A stretch of DNA of 64,000 nt, taken from the NCBI RefSeq assembly GCF_042477335.2, contig NC_091248.1, positions 120,674,501 to 120,738,500 of the forward strand, in the 5' to 3' direction. Positions 10,141 to 20,215 of this stretch are shown piece after piece. The notes below the pieces were generated by a model. The model saw nothing but the letters and a program-made list of their open reading frames with translations. It was not told where the DNA came from and searched no databases. The position numbers and the translations under genes are program-made. Positions within the stretch are counted from its first letter, which is position 1; every line of letters begins with the position of its first letter. The DNA is from Ovis canadensis. Lineage: Eukaryota; Chordata; Mammalia; Artiodactyla; Bovidae.

Positions 10141-12043
10141 GTGAGATCTGAACGCCTCCCTGCCTTCTATTCGCGGCCCCTCTTCTCCCCGGAGATGGGT
10201 GGGGTGGGCTGGAGCGTGTGGCTACGTTGTCCACCTGTGGAGTCAGCTTTGCAAGGGATGAGGGGCCAGGATTGGGGTTCTCATAGTCCTGGAACAGAGA
10301 GGTAGGGCAAGGGGGGCTTTGGTCTTTTTATTTTTTTCTCTGAGATATTAGGGACCTGGTGAACCATGGCGAAAAAGAGAATTTATTAGGACTCTGAGAG
10401 CTGCTTGATTGGAGAGAAAGACTGAGGATGGCGATCTGGGCTGAGGGGAGGGTAGAAATGGGTGAAACAGCTGTAAAGGGGAAAATGAGCTGGGGGCGGG
10501 GGCCAGGAACAGGCAGAGCTGGCTCCAGGCAGGAAGAGATGCAAGCTTCCACTGAAAGGCCCAGGAGGAAAAGGATGGAGGAAAATGGAACAGAGACTTG
10601 AAAGAGACAGATAAACAGAGGCAGTGAGGGAAAGAATCCAAAAGGGTGGGGTTTGTTGATTTACTGTTTGAAAGTTTGGATTTAAATTTAGGTTTCAAAC
10701 CTCTTCCTTTCTAAGTCCAGACCCCTGCCGGCCAGGCTGTGTGTACAGCACACCCGGGCTGGGTGGGAACCTGGGCTACTGGGGGCATTTACTCATCATA
10801 TGGAGCCCCCTCACCACCACCACCCCCGCCCCCGCCACCCAGCCTGAAATTCCCCTCCTCACACCAGGTCTTCTAGGTTAAACACCCAGATGGTGCAGGA
10901 ACTACATTCAAATAGACATATTTTCCTGCTGAGACCAGGAACATTGCCAAGGAGATCTTAGCGCTGGAAAGGGATCTTCAGTGTCACCTGGTGATGGAAA
11001 CACTGAGCTTCCAGAGGGGAACGACCCCTCAGTAGTGTGTTTACTGGATGATGTGATCACAGCAAGCGTGTCTGTAGTTAGACGGGTTAGGTTGGAGCCA
11101 GTGGGGCTCCTTTCGAAGTGTTTGTTCCTGGTGACAGCTGGGCTCCTGTGATCAGCCAGGGTGGAGAAGAGCAGGAGGCCTCAGAACAGGTACACCTGGG
11201 TCCCAAGCCCTGGTCCTTTAATGATCTGATGACCTTGGGCAAGTGAAACTGTGGGAACGTTCCCTCGGATTGAAAGTTATCAAGACCTACTGCTAACACT
11301 GCCGACACTGCAGGAGTAGCTGCCTGGGGAGGGTCTTAGAGTATCTAGCAGACCTGTTGTAACTCAGTGGTCTCCCCCCGACCCTCACCTAGGCGGTCAC
11401 TGGGGCAGCAGGGGAACCCAGTGCCAGTGGAGGGGCAGGATTAGCATGGGGAGGAGGGCTGGCTATATGTGAGAAGTGAGCTGGGAGCAGGACAGGTAAA
11501 CTTCAGAGTTCTGTCTGAGGCTCTCCAGCCCACATCCAAGCACACACCACCAAAGCCCAGCAGGACACACACACAGGTGCACCCACATGGGTGAGCCCAC
11601 CCACGGGGACTCACAAACAGGGAGGGGAAACTGACTTACTCCTCATCGTGCGGCCATGTAGTCAGTGCTTCACCGTGTACGGAAGGTCCTGCTTCCTTCT
11701 GCCCCGCACATCAACGTCACAAGGAGCGTCGCATATGGCTCAAACACGCGTCTGTAATTTTCCCAGTAAGTTCCAAGTGTTTGCTAGGCGAGGGGGTCAG
11801 AGGAGTCAATTCTGTAATGCCCCTGGAGGGCTGGTAGAACCCCAGAGGCAGGGACTCTGCAGGAGGGTGAAGAACCAGGCCGAGCACAGAAAGCCTGAGG
11901 GAGCCTGTGCAACAGAGACATGGCAGGAGGTTTCCATTTCAGCTCCGGCCAGCCAGCAAAGCCCTCGGGACAGAGGTGCAGTCACAGGGTGGAAGTGCAG
12001 CACAGGGCCCCCGGCCTGATGGAAGGCAGAAAGTGAAGGGAAG

Positions 12044-12242
12044 TGCTAGTTGCTTAGTCAATTCTGACTCTGCAACCCCATGGACTGCAGCCCACCAGGC
12101 TCCTCTGTCCATGGAATTCTCCAGGCAAGAATACTGGAGTGGGTTGCCATTCCCTTCTCCAGGGGGTCTCCCTGATCAAGGGATCGAGCCCAGATCTCCT
12201 GCATTGCAGGCAGACTCTTTACTGAATGAGTACCAAAGAAGC
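12044..12242 (-). repeat. Bov-tA SINE
   Basis: Minus-oriented element with the body 'caccaggctcctctgtccat' followed by 'gggttgccattcccttctcc', then the tRNA-like head. Not present at the equivalent place in the next cassette. Confidence 0.85.
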
Positions 12243-12333
12243 CCAGAGCTTCCTCAAAATGAACACCTAAGGCTTTTGTTTAAAAAATTATTTAGAATTT
12301 CACAGTGGTGACACCAGAGCATCATATCAAGCC

Positions 12334-12352
12334 GGGGGGGGGGGGGGGGGGG
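12334..12352 (+). repeat. Poly-G run of 19
   Basis: Uninterrupted run of 19 guanines in the J3-C3 intron, absent from the homologous intron in the third cassette. The length could be affected by sequencing or assembly. Confidence 0.8.
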
Positions 12353-13489
12353 CCTTCTAAGTGTGGAGTCCTGTGTGACTACACAGTTCATACCCCCATA
12401 AAGCCAGCCCTGAAGTTAAGTCACATCCATGGAAACAGCAAGTGTCAGAACGTTTTTTAAAAATCTTCTACGCTAAACTACATCTCTTTGGAATGAAATG
12501 TCTTCCTTTTAACAGAATTGCTCAGAAACAAACAAAAACAAGTCAATACAAAGCAAAGAACAGGATAAAATAAAGGTTTAGAGGGTCCAGAAGCAATAAG
12601 ATAGTCAGATGAGAAGTCCGCAGGAGCTTTAACTGGAATGCCTTCGCCTGGGGCCCTCCGGGATGCCGCACACCAGAGGCTTAGCTGGATCAAGATTGCT
12701 CTGATGACCTCAGTTGCATACTTAGGAAGCTAGCCAGCAGGGAAAAGTAGAACACATGGAATCAAAGGGGCAAAGAAAGTTGAAGATGCCTGAATTTAAA
12801 ACAAGGGGAGACAGCAATTTCTCTGAGCTGAGGCAACTTAGGGGTACCTGGAGGCAGAGGAATGGCTAGGTTGACCTGAAGCACTGGAAAGAAAGAAAAC
12901 CTCCCATTCTGATGAGTACGCCCTAAGACAAATGCTGTCTTCATATGAGTACGCAAAAATATATCAGTACACTGCCATCTGAAAAAATAAAAAGCATCCA
13001 TCAAATAACTTCTTTATCCCCAAGTCATCTTACTGGTCAACCCCTCAGGCTCACTCCCAGCAGAGGACAGGGCTTTCGGCATCCATAGATCAGGTCGTGT
13101 CCACCCCCACTCCAGACAGGCGGTGTTGGCTTCTCCCTTCACAAGCAGGAAAAATGATGCAGAGACATCCAGAGACTATCTAAAGCCACTTCTAAGCTTC
13201 GAATTCTATTATTCATGTTCCATCTGGTGCTCTACTTAAACAACTACCATATATTATGGTGAGAAGTAGAGAAATAAGCTTCCCGTGTTGAATAACAAAA
13301 CAATAACGTAAGAGAAGAGGATTTGCTCAGAGGTTGGATGGTGCCATTTGTAAGGCCACCTTTGGGGCTGGAGACACAGGAGACAGGCCTGTGGCAGGGT
13401 GAGTACAGGCACAGGCAGGGCAGGGGGGAGGCAGAGCACAGAGGCGTGGGGTGGTGACCCCCCAAACAGACAGGCCATACTGTTTGCGT

Positions 13490-13688
13490 GCACCCTCAGT
13501 CGCTCAGTCGTGTCCCACTCTTTTGCGACCCCATGGACTGTAGCCCGCTCCTCTATCCGTGGGATTTCCCAGGCAAGAGCACTGGGGTGGGTTGCCATTT
13601 CCTTCTCTAGGGGATCTTCCCAACCCAGGGATGGAACCCACGTTTCCTGCATTGGCAGACGGATTCCCTCTGAGCCACTGGGGTAGCC
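13490..13688 (-). repeat. Bov-tA SINE
   Basis: Minus-oriented Bov-tA, from 'tcagtcgctcagtcgtgtcc' to the head near 13688. It ends about 160 bp before TRBC3 exon 1. The corresponding place in TRBC2 has none. Confidence 0.85.
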
Positions 13689-13848
13689 ATCTTGCTACAT
13701 GACTTTATTTTAGGATAACCCTGTGGCCCCCTTCCCTTCCTTCTCACACTCATATACTCATACACGAAAACACAGACACACACACACAGCCCCTACCACG
13801 CCCAGCTGGCTCTCAGGCCTGTCCTGGCCCCCACCCCTGTCCTTCCAG

Positions 13849-15275
13849 ATGATCTGAGACAGGTGCACCCGCCCAAGGTGGCTGTGTTCGAACCCTCGGA
13901 AGCAGAGATCTCCCGGACCCAGAAGGCCACCCTCGTGTGCCTGGCCACGGGCTTCTACCCCGACCACGTGGAGCTGACCTGGTGGGTGAACAGGAAGCAG
14001 GTCACCACTGGGGTCAGCACGGACCCTGAGCCCTACAAAGAGGACCTCATGCAGAATGACTCCAGATACTGTCTGAGCAGCCGGCTGAGGGTGACCGCCG
14101 CCTTCTGGCACAACCCCCGCAACCACTTCCGATGCCAAGTCCAGTTTTACGGGCTCACGGACCAGGACCAGTGGGAGGAGCAGGACAGGGCCAAGCCTGT
14201 CACCCAGAACATCAGCGCCGAGACCTGGGGCAGAGCAGGTGAGCCGGCCGGGAGGGAGTCAGAGCCGACAGAGGAGAGATCAGCGAGAGAGCGGGAAGGC
14301 AGAGTGAAGAGCGGGGGAGCCCAGCAAGAGGGTGGACAGGGCACCTCCTCGGGCGAACTCCTCCCCCGGATCCAGATCCTCAGCCCAGCTCAGCTGTGCT
14401 GGTGGGTGCCCTCCCTGCCCGCCTGCACAGCTCAGGGTGCCAGTGGTGGGTCCCCATCCCCTTCAGTGCTGCCTCCTTCATGACCCTGAGGATGCTGTGT
14501 CCACATTGGCACAAGCAGTGCTGGGGCTCTGATCAGAGGCTGCTCGGAGCCTGGGGGTCAGTGCTGACTAAAAGACTGACTTAGTTTTGAATCGGGTTTA
14601 GAAGATGCAGGCTCTCATCCATTTCCCTCCCCTTTTTTTTCAGACTGTGGCGTCACCTCCGGTGAGTAGCCCTCTGCTTCTTTGTCTCCATCCCCATGGT
14701 CATTGCTCTGGAACCAGAGACAGAGAACCCATGGACACTGGTTGGGTGGGGGAGTGTAAAGGGGGAGGAGGCCAGAGATACCTGCTCACAGGTACCTACC
14801 TGCTCTCCCTTTCTGCCAACAGCGTCTTATCAGCAAGGCGTCCTGTCTGCCACCCTCCTCTATGAGATCCTGCTGGGGAAGGCCACCCTGTACGCTGTGC
14901 TGGTCAGCGCCCTGGTGCTGATGGCCATGGTAAGGAGGGGCCAGGATGGGGCAGGCAGGTTGGAGGTGACACTGGAAATGCAGCAACACAGACCTAGGAA
15001 CGTAGAGACTCCACCAGGACCAGAGGTGGGCAGAGAGGAAGAAGGGGTTCACCCACATGCCTCAGAAGACACCTTGCCCCTCTGTGATCACAGTGGAAGA
15101 GCCGTGCTGGGCAGGAGAAACTGGGGTCACCAGAAAACCAGTGGCTGGATGTTGGGAGGAGACCTGCTATTCGTCTTGTCAGTGGGACACCCTGCTTCCT
15201 CTCGGTCCCCAGCTCTCCTGGCTCCTGGTGACCCTCACACCTTCTCTTCCTCAGGTCAAGAGAAAAGATTCCTGA
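13849..15275 (+). CDS. TRBC3: TCR beta constant region of the middle cassette (four exons, hybrid)
   Basis: TCR beta constant region used with J3 segments. Exons: EX1 13849-14238, EX2 14644-14661, EX3 14823-14929, EX4 coding 15255-15275, with canonical splice sites and the same phases as TRBC1. The Ig domain (begins [16 protein letters not shown]) has both cysteines. EX2 gives DCGVTS, EX3 the transmembrane helix with its lysine, and EX4 VKRKDS. EX1, EX2 and both flanking introns follow TRBC2 (DDLRQ, EDLMQN, donor gtgagtagccctctgc). EX3, EX4 and the 3' UTR follow TRBC1. The switch falls in a 19-bp identical interval at 14784-14802 in intron 2. The 265-bp block in intron 1 of the other two copies is missing. 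All exons are open, so the product should be functional. The symbol follows ruminant numbering, where the middle cassette is 3. Confidence 0.95.
14784..14802 (+). other. Crossover interval in TRBC3 intron 2
   Basis: Nineteen bp (gctcacaggtacctacctg) are identical in all three constant genes (5501-5519, 14784-14802, 24052-24070). Just upstream TRBC3 reads acctgctc as TRBC2 does (TRBC1: accagctc). Just downstream it reads tgctctccctttctg as TRBC1 does (TRBC2: tgttctcccttcctg). This brackets the junction of the hybrid gene. Confidence 0.75.
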
Positions 15276-15466
15276 AGCCAGCTTCCAGCCGGTTACTGCC
15301 CTGATGGGAATTCTGCTTTTCCCGTTCCTACCCAGCGCTTCTGAAGAGCTGCCCTCATCTCTGGACTCAGCCCAGCGTCCACCCCCATGTGCGGGTGCCC
15401 CAAACTCTCAGGACCAGGATCTCCCTAACCCAGGGGAGACCCTAGGGGGACTGAACTTACTGAACC

Positions 15467-15472
15467 AATAAA
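15467..15472 (+). terminator. TRBC3 polyadenylation signal
   Basis: AATAAA about 190 bp after the TRBC3 stop, in the same context as TRBC1 (ccaataaaaatggcctgtt). Confidence 0.8.
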
Positions 15473-15923
15473 AATGGCCTGTTGTGTTCACTCTGCCTTG
15501 AGTGTCTCCTCCCCTCTTCTGTCCATCTCTGAAGTCCCATGTGACTCCAGGCAGGGTACAAGCAGGAGACATTCAAGGAAAGTGCAGTCCTTTCAGGTGG
15601 GAGGTGAGGGGCCCAGCCTGTGACTGGCACTGCTCCTCCTTGTCAGGGGAACTTAAGGACGTGTGAAAGGGGGGGACTGGTGAAGGGAGAGGCTTACTCT
15701 GGAGCAGTCTAGAAAAATGGAAGTGTTGCTTCTAGGAACTTGCTGTCCTACCTGGACAAAGGTGCGCCGAGGAAGGTCATGACCCCATGGTGCTCATTTC
15801 AGCTCTCACCCGGAGCATTACAAGACTTCCTTCACCACCAAAGAGTGTTTCCACCTGGGGAGAAGAAACCTCACTGACTTGGAAACCTCTTCTCAGTAGC
15901 AGAGGTGTCTCCAGGTTAAGCTA

Positions 15924-16132
15924 CAAAAGTGAAGTCGCTCAGTTGTGTCCGACTCTTTGCGACCCCATGGACTGTAGCCTACCAGGCTCCTCTGTCCATG
16001 GGATTTTCCAGGCAATAGTACTGGAGTGGATTGCCATTTCCTTCTCCAGGGGATCTTTCCAACCCAGGGATTGAACCTAGGTCTCCTGCACTGCAGGCAG
16101 ATGCTGTACCATCTGAGCCACCAGGGAAGTCT
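15924..16132 (-). repeat. Bov-tA SINE
   Basis: Minus-oriented Bov-tA, 'gaagtcgctcagttgtgtcc' through to the head 'ccaccagggaagtct'. The equivalent place near 6700 in the first copy is uninterrupted. Confidence 0.85.
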
Positions 16133-16202
16133 AGTTACCAAGCTAGTTATACATTTCACTCAGGTGAATCACGTAGATGTGAAAATGTCCCCGGTCACTC
16201 CT

Positions 16203-16416
16203 GTGCTCAGTCACTCAGTCGTGTTTGACTCCTTGTGACCCCATGGACTGTAGCCCGCCAGGCTCCTCTGTCCATCATAATTCCCAGGCAAGAATACTGG
16301 AGTAGGGTGCTGTTTCCTACTCTAGAGGATATTCCCAACCCAGGGATCGAATCCACGTCTCTCACGTCTCCTGCGTTGGGAGGTGGATTCTTTACCACTG
16401 TGCCACCTGGGAGCCC
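16203..16416 (-). repeat. Bov-tA SINE
   Basis: Second minus-oriented Bov-tA, 70 bp from the previous one; more diverged (ends ccacctgggagccc). Confidence 0.85.
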
Positions 16417-17517
16417 TGCAAGATACCTGGGAGGATAGAAAATAAAGCCCCTAAAAACAAGGGTCAGCCCTCTTGCTATTTCTAGAAATCCTTCCAAAGC
16501 TCTTTATTGTCACATGGTCACTACGGTGATGCAACTCATTGTCCTCAGGATGGTATAGAAGACCCACCATTGTCCTCCACCTCTTTGTCCCCACTCACCC
16601 TCACTCCTGTACCCCTGAGCCTTCTGAACCACTGGCTCTTCGGCCATCCTGCACTCCTCTGCCTGGAACGACACCTACTCAACTCCCACTCATCCTTGTA
16701 GACTCAGCGGTGACGTCTTCCCCAGCTAGTAGCCTTCTCTGCAGCATCCTTGCCCCTTGCTCCATGAGACTGCATGAAATGCCCTCTGTGTTTTGCTATC
16801 ACAGTGCCCTGTGCCGACTTCCTTCTTGCTGCTAACCTCACTTGATGGAAACTACTCCTTTCGTTGTCTGACAACCCCACTTGAAGGTCACCTTCTTAAG
16901 GACCAAGTAGTATTTTATTACAGTATCTTTGGGATGTAGCATAGTATCTTGGTTCAGTGTACTCACCCAATAAATTATCTTTAAAGAAATGAATAAATCA
17001 GAGAGCTCACCTAAAGTGACCCAATTCAGGAGCAGATATTACCTTCAGGCGTTCCTGCAACAGACAGTGGCCGCCTCCCCCACCCCAGGCCTGCAGCACA
17101 CAGCCTCCTCAATCTATTGCATGCATGCATGCATCCTAGCACGAGTGTTTGCATATATAGCAACAAGCATGCATACATATTTGTCAACATATGTACATCA
17201 GCAGAGTAGTCTACGTATTAAGTACATGTCATTGCAATGTTTTTCATTAACGTTCAGGAAAACAAAGATTACTGAGCCACAGCCCCCAAGAAGTTTCCCT
17301 GTTCTTTAGGGGGATAATTCATGACTAGAAATGCTTAACATAATAGCAGCAATGTCTACACTTAACACTTGAACAGCAGCAACGTGAGTTGTATACTGAA
17401 ACGCAGGCAGAAGCTAGCACTGAGTTTCTGACTGGGACCATCAGCGGAGAGTCTGGGAAGGTGGCAGACTCTTCACAGGAAGAGTTGGTCTCAGTGATCC
17501 CTGTGGGAGAGAGGTCA

Positions 17518-17840
17518 TGAGTCAGAGGTATGAATGGGACAGGAAAGCACAGGGTCAGGGGCTCGCACTCAGCACTCAGGTCCTTGCAGTCAGCTGGCTG
17601 CGAGGTTCAGAGATGGCAGTCCTAAGTCTGTAGAGGCAGGCTGGGGCTTCCCGCTGGGAGAGTGGACTCCATCCTCGCCACAGCATGAGGCGGGCGTACA
17701 GCAGACGCACTGAGCATCTGTGCACTAGGGAGAGGAGTCAGGCCATCCAGGAAGCCAAGGGCAAGCACAGAGCTGCGAGTCCTCCCGCCCTGAGCTGACA
17801 TCACCTCTGTGGATGGTCCTCCCACCCACCTCTCTATAAA
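17518..17840 (+). promoter_or_regulatory. Candidate germline D2 promoter
   Basis: TATAAA at 17835-17840, about 285 bp before the D2 segment, with TGAGTCA at 17518-17524. Same layout as in front of D3. Function is inferred from position and conservation between copies. Confidence 0.4.
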
Positions 17841-18094
17841 TGCCAGTCTGCACAGGTAAGCAAAGAGAGTCCCAGAGGGGAGCCCTGATGACATAGGGGA
17901 GCTCCTCAGGGTGGCATCTGTTCCAGGAGGGGCCTCTCTGCCCGCCTCCCCCACCACTAGCACCCTGCCCTTCCCCAGGCCCCTCCCCACTCTCAGTGTG
18001 CCCTGACTCTGTCTCCATTCAATCAGACCAGCCTCTGCCACCTGCACTTCCTGCCTCTGCCCAGTGGTTGGAGGAGGGGCACCAGAGGAGAGGA

Positions 18095-18177
18095 CATTTT
18101 TGTATCACAGTGTAACATTGTGGGACTTTGGGGGGGGCCACGATGATTCAGTTAGAGGAAGTGCTTTTACAAAAAGC
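18095..18177 (+). other. D2 recombination signals (12-RSS and 23-RSS)
   Basis: 5' side: nonamer catttttgt (18095-18103), 12-bp spacer, heptamer cattgtg (18116-18122). 3' side: heptamer cacgatg (18139-18145), 23-bp spacer, nonamer acaaaaagc (18169-18177). The spacers are identical to those of D3. Confidence 0.9.
18123..18138 (+). CDS. TRBD2: TCR beta diversity segment of the third cassette
   Basis: A 16-bp diversity segment (GGACTTTGGGGGGGGC) between a 12-RSS and a 23-RSS. All frames are open: GLWGG, DFGGG, TLGG. Flanks are the same as for D3, but the coding core has changed between them. Confidence 0.88.
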
Positions 18178-18423
18178 CCTGCCTCAGAAAATAGACTCAT
18201 GCAGCCCACCCAGAACCTAGCTCCCAGTTTAAGATGGGGAGAGCGGCTGGGAGAAGTCCCTGGAGCGAGTCCTTCTGTGGTCTCGCAGGGACCTGGACTC
18301 TGATCATCTCTGCCTCTCCCTGCTCCACACTCAGCTTCCCAGGAACACGAAGAATCAAGCTGTCAGAGTGGGATCAAGAACCAGTGCTTTCCATAAAACT
18401 TGCCTTTTGACAAAGTACTTGTC

Positions 18424-18782
18424 GTTCAGTTCAGTCACTAAGTCGTGTCCGACTCTTCGCAACCCCACGTACTGCAGCATGCCAAGCTTCCCAAGTTTGC
18501 TCAAACTTACATCCACTGACTCAACGATGCCTTCCAAGCATCTCATTCTCTGTTACCCCTTTCTCCTCCTGCCCTCAATCTTTCCCAGAATCAGGGTCTT
18601 TTCCCATGAATCATCTCTTTGCATCAGATGTCCAAGGTATTGGAACCTCGGCTTCGGCATCAGTCCTTGCAATGAATATTCAGGATTGATTTCCTTTAGG
18701 ATTGACTGGTTTAATCTCCTTGCTGTCCAAGGGACTCTCAAGAGTCTTCTCCGGCAGCACAGTTCGAAAGCATCGCAGGTGT
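18424..18782 (-). repeat. BovB LINE 3' fragment
   Basis: Minus-oriented BovB 3' end: starts gttcagttcagtcactaag, then 'tttcccagaatcagggtctt', then 'gactggtttaatctccttg'. It interrupts the D2-J2 interval next to a MIR that is unbroken in the middle cassette, so it arrived after the duplication. Confidence 0.8.
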
Positions 18783-19153
18783 AAAATTCATTAAGCACAA
18801 CAATCCTGCGGGAAAGATATTATCCCATTTTTCATATGGAGAAAATAAGGCCAGGGAGGTTACAGGTCACAGAAGTAGTAAGAGGCAAGGTCTAGCCTGA
18901 AACACTTCCCAGTCCAGCAAAACCTCCACCCCTAGTGCCTCTTCCAATTTCACCACCATGTCAGCCCCCAAGTCAAGCTCATTCTCTGCAAAATTGGGAC
19001 CATGTCCCAATTGGTCATGTCCAGACCACCTGTCCACTAGTTCTGGAGACAGGTCAGGAGAGAGAAGCCAGGGAGGAGAAGGAGGGTGGCCCCAGACTGT
19101 TCCAGGGGAGGAGGGGAAGAGAGGGGAATTCTTGGCAGCCCCTTCCCACTGTG

Positions 19154-19203
19154 CTCCTATGGGGAGCTGCACTTCAGGCCAGGGACCAGGCTCACCGTGC
19201 TAG
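19154..19203 (+). CDS. TRBJ2-1: TCR beta joining segment J2-1 with altered FGXG
   Basis: Encodes SYGELHFRPGTRLTVLG, 50 bp. Heptamer cactgtg (19147-19153) is perfect; nonamer gaattcttg (19126-19134) is poor, as in the first J of the middle cassette. Donor gtaaga at 19204. The FGXG motif reads FRPG: the first glycine is arginine (AGG instead of GGG). It can probably rearrange, but the beta-bulge glycine is lost, so it is better called an ORF than fully functional. Confidence 0.9.
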
Positions 19204-19349
19204 GTAAGAATGCTTCTCCAGGGGGAGGGAGGGTGGAATGCCCAGACTAGATGACCCCGTGAACTCTGGCTTTTAGAGAGTGGATGCCTTACCCTGTCCC
19301 TGCTGCACTCAGGGAAGGGAAAGTTTGCGCCTGGGTCCCCAGGGCTGTG

Positions 19350-19400
19350 TGAACACAGATCCCCTTTACTTTGGAGCTGGTTCCAAGCTGACTGTGCTGG
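19350..19400 (+). CDS. TRBJ2-2: TCR beta joining segment J2-2
   Basis: Encodes NTDPLYFGAGSKLTVLG, 51 bp. Heptamer ggctgtg at 19343-19349, nonamer agtttgcgc at 19322-19330. Donor gtaagg at 19401. Apparently functional. Confidence 0.92.
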
Positions 19401-19569
19401 GTAAGGAGGGCAGCTGGGGTCCCTGAGTGTTCCCTCCGGTGGGATGCAGAAAGGCGGGAGGCTGCCCATCTCCCTTTGGGGTTGCGCTCAGGGTTCGTGT
19501 GGACCTGGGCTGAGTTCGGGCTATCCGGAGAGGGTAGCGCTGGTTTTTGTCCTGAGCCTCCGGGCTGTG

Positions 19570-19618
19570 AGCAATAACCCTCTGTATTTCGGAGGGGGCA
19601 CTCGGCTGTTGGTACTAG
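19570..19618 (+). CDS. TRBJ2-3: TCR beta joining segment J2-3
   Basis: Encodes SNNPLYFGGGTRLLVLG, 49 bp. Perfect nonamer ggtttttgt (19542-19550) and heptamer ggctgtg (19563-19569). Donor gtaagt at 19619. Its amino end does not closely match any human J2 segment. The number is positional. Apparently functional. Confidence 0.9.
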
Positions 19619-19716
19619 GTAAGTGGGGTGCTCTGGGGCGCTAGAAGGGAAGTGGGGCTATCAGATGTCAGTAGGGTAGGTGGACCGATATTTCTGTGCT
19701 GAGCCCTGAGGCTGTG

Positions 19717-19765
19717 AGCACAGACACGCAGTACTTCGGCCCGGGAACCCGGCTGTCGGTGCTAG
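19717..19765 (+). CDS. TRBJ2-4: TCR beta joining segment J2-4 (human J2-3-like)
   Basis: Encodes STDTQYFGPGTRLSVLG, 49 bp, nearly the human J2-3 protein. Heptamer ggctgtg at 19710-19716, nonamer tatttctgt at 19689-19697. Donor gtgagc at 19766. Apparently functional. The middle cassette has no separate counterpart. Confidence 0.9.
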
Positions 19766-19835
19766 GTGAGCCGGGAAGCTGCTGCGGAACGGGGGGTATA
19801 CGCGGCGGGTTTTTGCGCGGGGCTGGGGGGCCGTG

Positions 19836-19881
19836 ACTCAGACCCAGTACTTTGGGCCGGGCACGCGGCTCCTGGTGCTAG
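19836..19881 (+). CDS. TRBJ2-5: TCR beta joining segment J2-5
   Basis: Encodes TQTQYFGPGTRLLVLG, 46 bp, two bases shorter than its middle-cassette partner. Heptamer ggccgtg at 19829-19835, nonamer ggtttttgc at 19808-19816. Donor gtgagt at 19882. Apparently functional. Confidence 0.92.
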
Positions 19882-19931
19882 GTGAGTGCGGGCAGCGCGC
19901 CTCGATTTTTGTGGGGCTCCCCGGGGCTGTG

Positions 19932-19984
19932 CTTTGCAGGCGCCGCCCTGACCTTCGGGGCCGGCAGCCGGCTGACGGTGGTGG
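19932..19984 (+). CDS. TRBJ2-6: TCR beta joining segment J2-6
   Basis: Encodes FAGAALTFGAGSRLTVVG, 53 bp like human J2-6 (GANVLTFGAGSRLTVLG pattern). Heptamer ggctgtg at 19925-19931, nonamer gatttttgt at 19904-19912. Donor gtgagt at 19985. This is the intact reference for the dead copy at 9897-9942. Confidence 0.92.
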
Positions 19985-20168
19985 GTGAGTGTCCGCCGGC
20001 TGGCCGCTGGCGGCGGGCGGGACGGGAGGCGGCGGGGTCAGGGCGGGTCGGATCCCGGCACTTGGTCCCCTCCCTGCCCGAGAGCTGAGCCCCAGGACTG
20101 GGGAAGCGAGCGCGAGCCGCTGGGAGCTGCGGGGGCGGGGGGTTTGAGTGCCGGGCTCTTCCTCCGTG

Positions 20169-20215
20169 TTCCTATGAGCAGTATTTCGGCCCAGGCACCA
20201 AGCTCACGGTCGTAG
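20169..20215 (+). CDS. TRBJ2-7: TCR beta joining segment J2-7
   Basis: Encodes SYEQYFGPGTKLTVVG, 47 bp, nearly identical to human J2-7. Heptamer ctccgtg at 20162-20168, nonamer ggtttgagt at 20141-20149. Donor gtgaga at 20216. Apparently functional. Confidence 0.93.

Larger units (their letters stand above)
10141..13848 (+). other. J3-C3 intron
   Basis: Non-coding. A block from about 10690 to 11230 is nearly identical to 20790-21310 in the next cassette, whereas 12250-13690 is much more diverged. It contains two Bov-tA SINEs and a 19-bp G run (12334-12352). No gene seen. Confidence 0.65.
15480..17834 (+). other. TRBC3 to D2 intergenic region
   Basis: Duplicate of the TRBC1-D3 interval. It is nearly identical to that copy up to about 15718 and again from about 17410, and diverged in between. 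It contains two Bov-tA insertions (15924-16132 and 16203-16416) absent from the other copy. No gene seen. Confidence 0.65.

Noticed and set aside
14696-15304. 202-residue frame running through TRBC3 exon 3 and its introns (also 5404-6021)
   Set aside because: It reads through splice sites; only the 107-bp EX3 and the 21-bp EX4 are coding.
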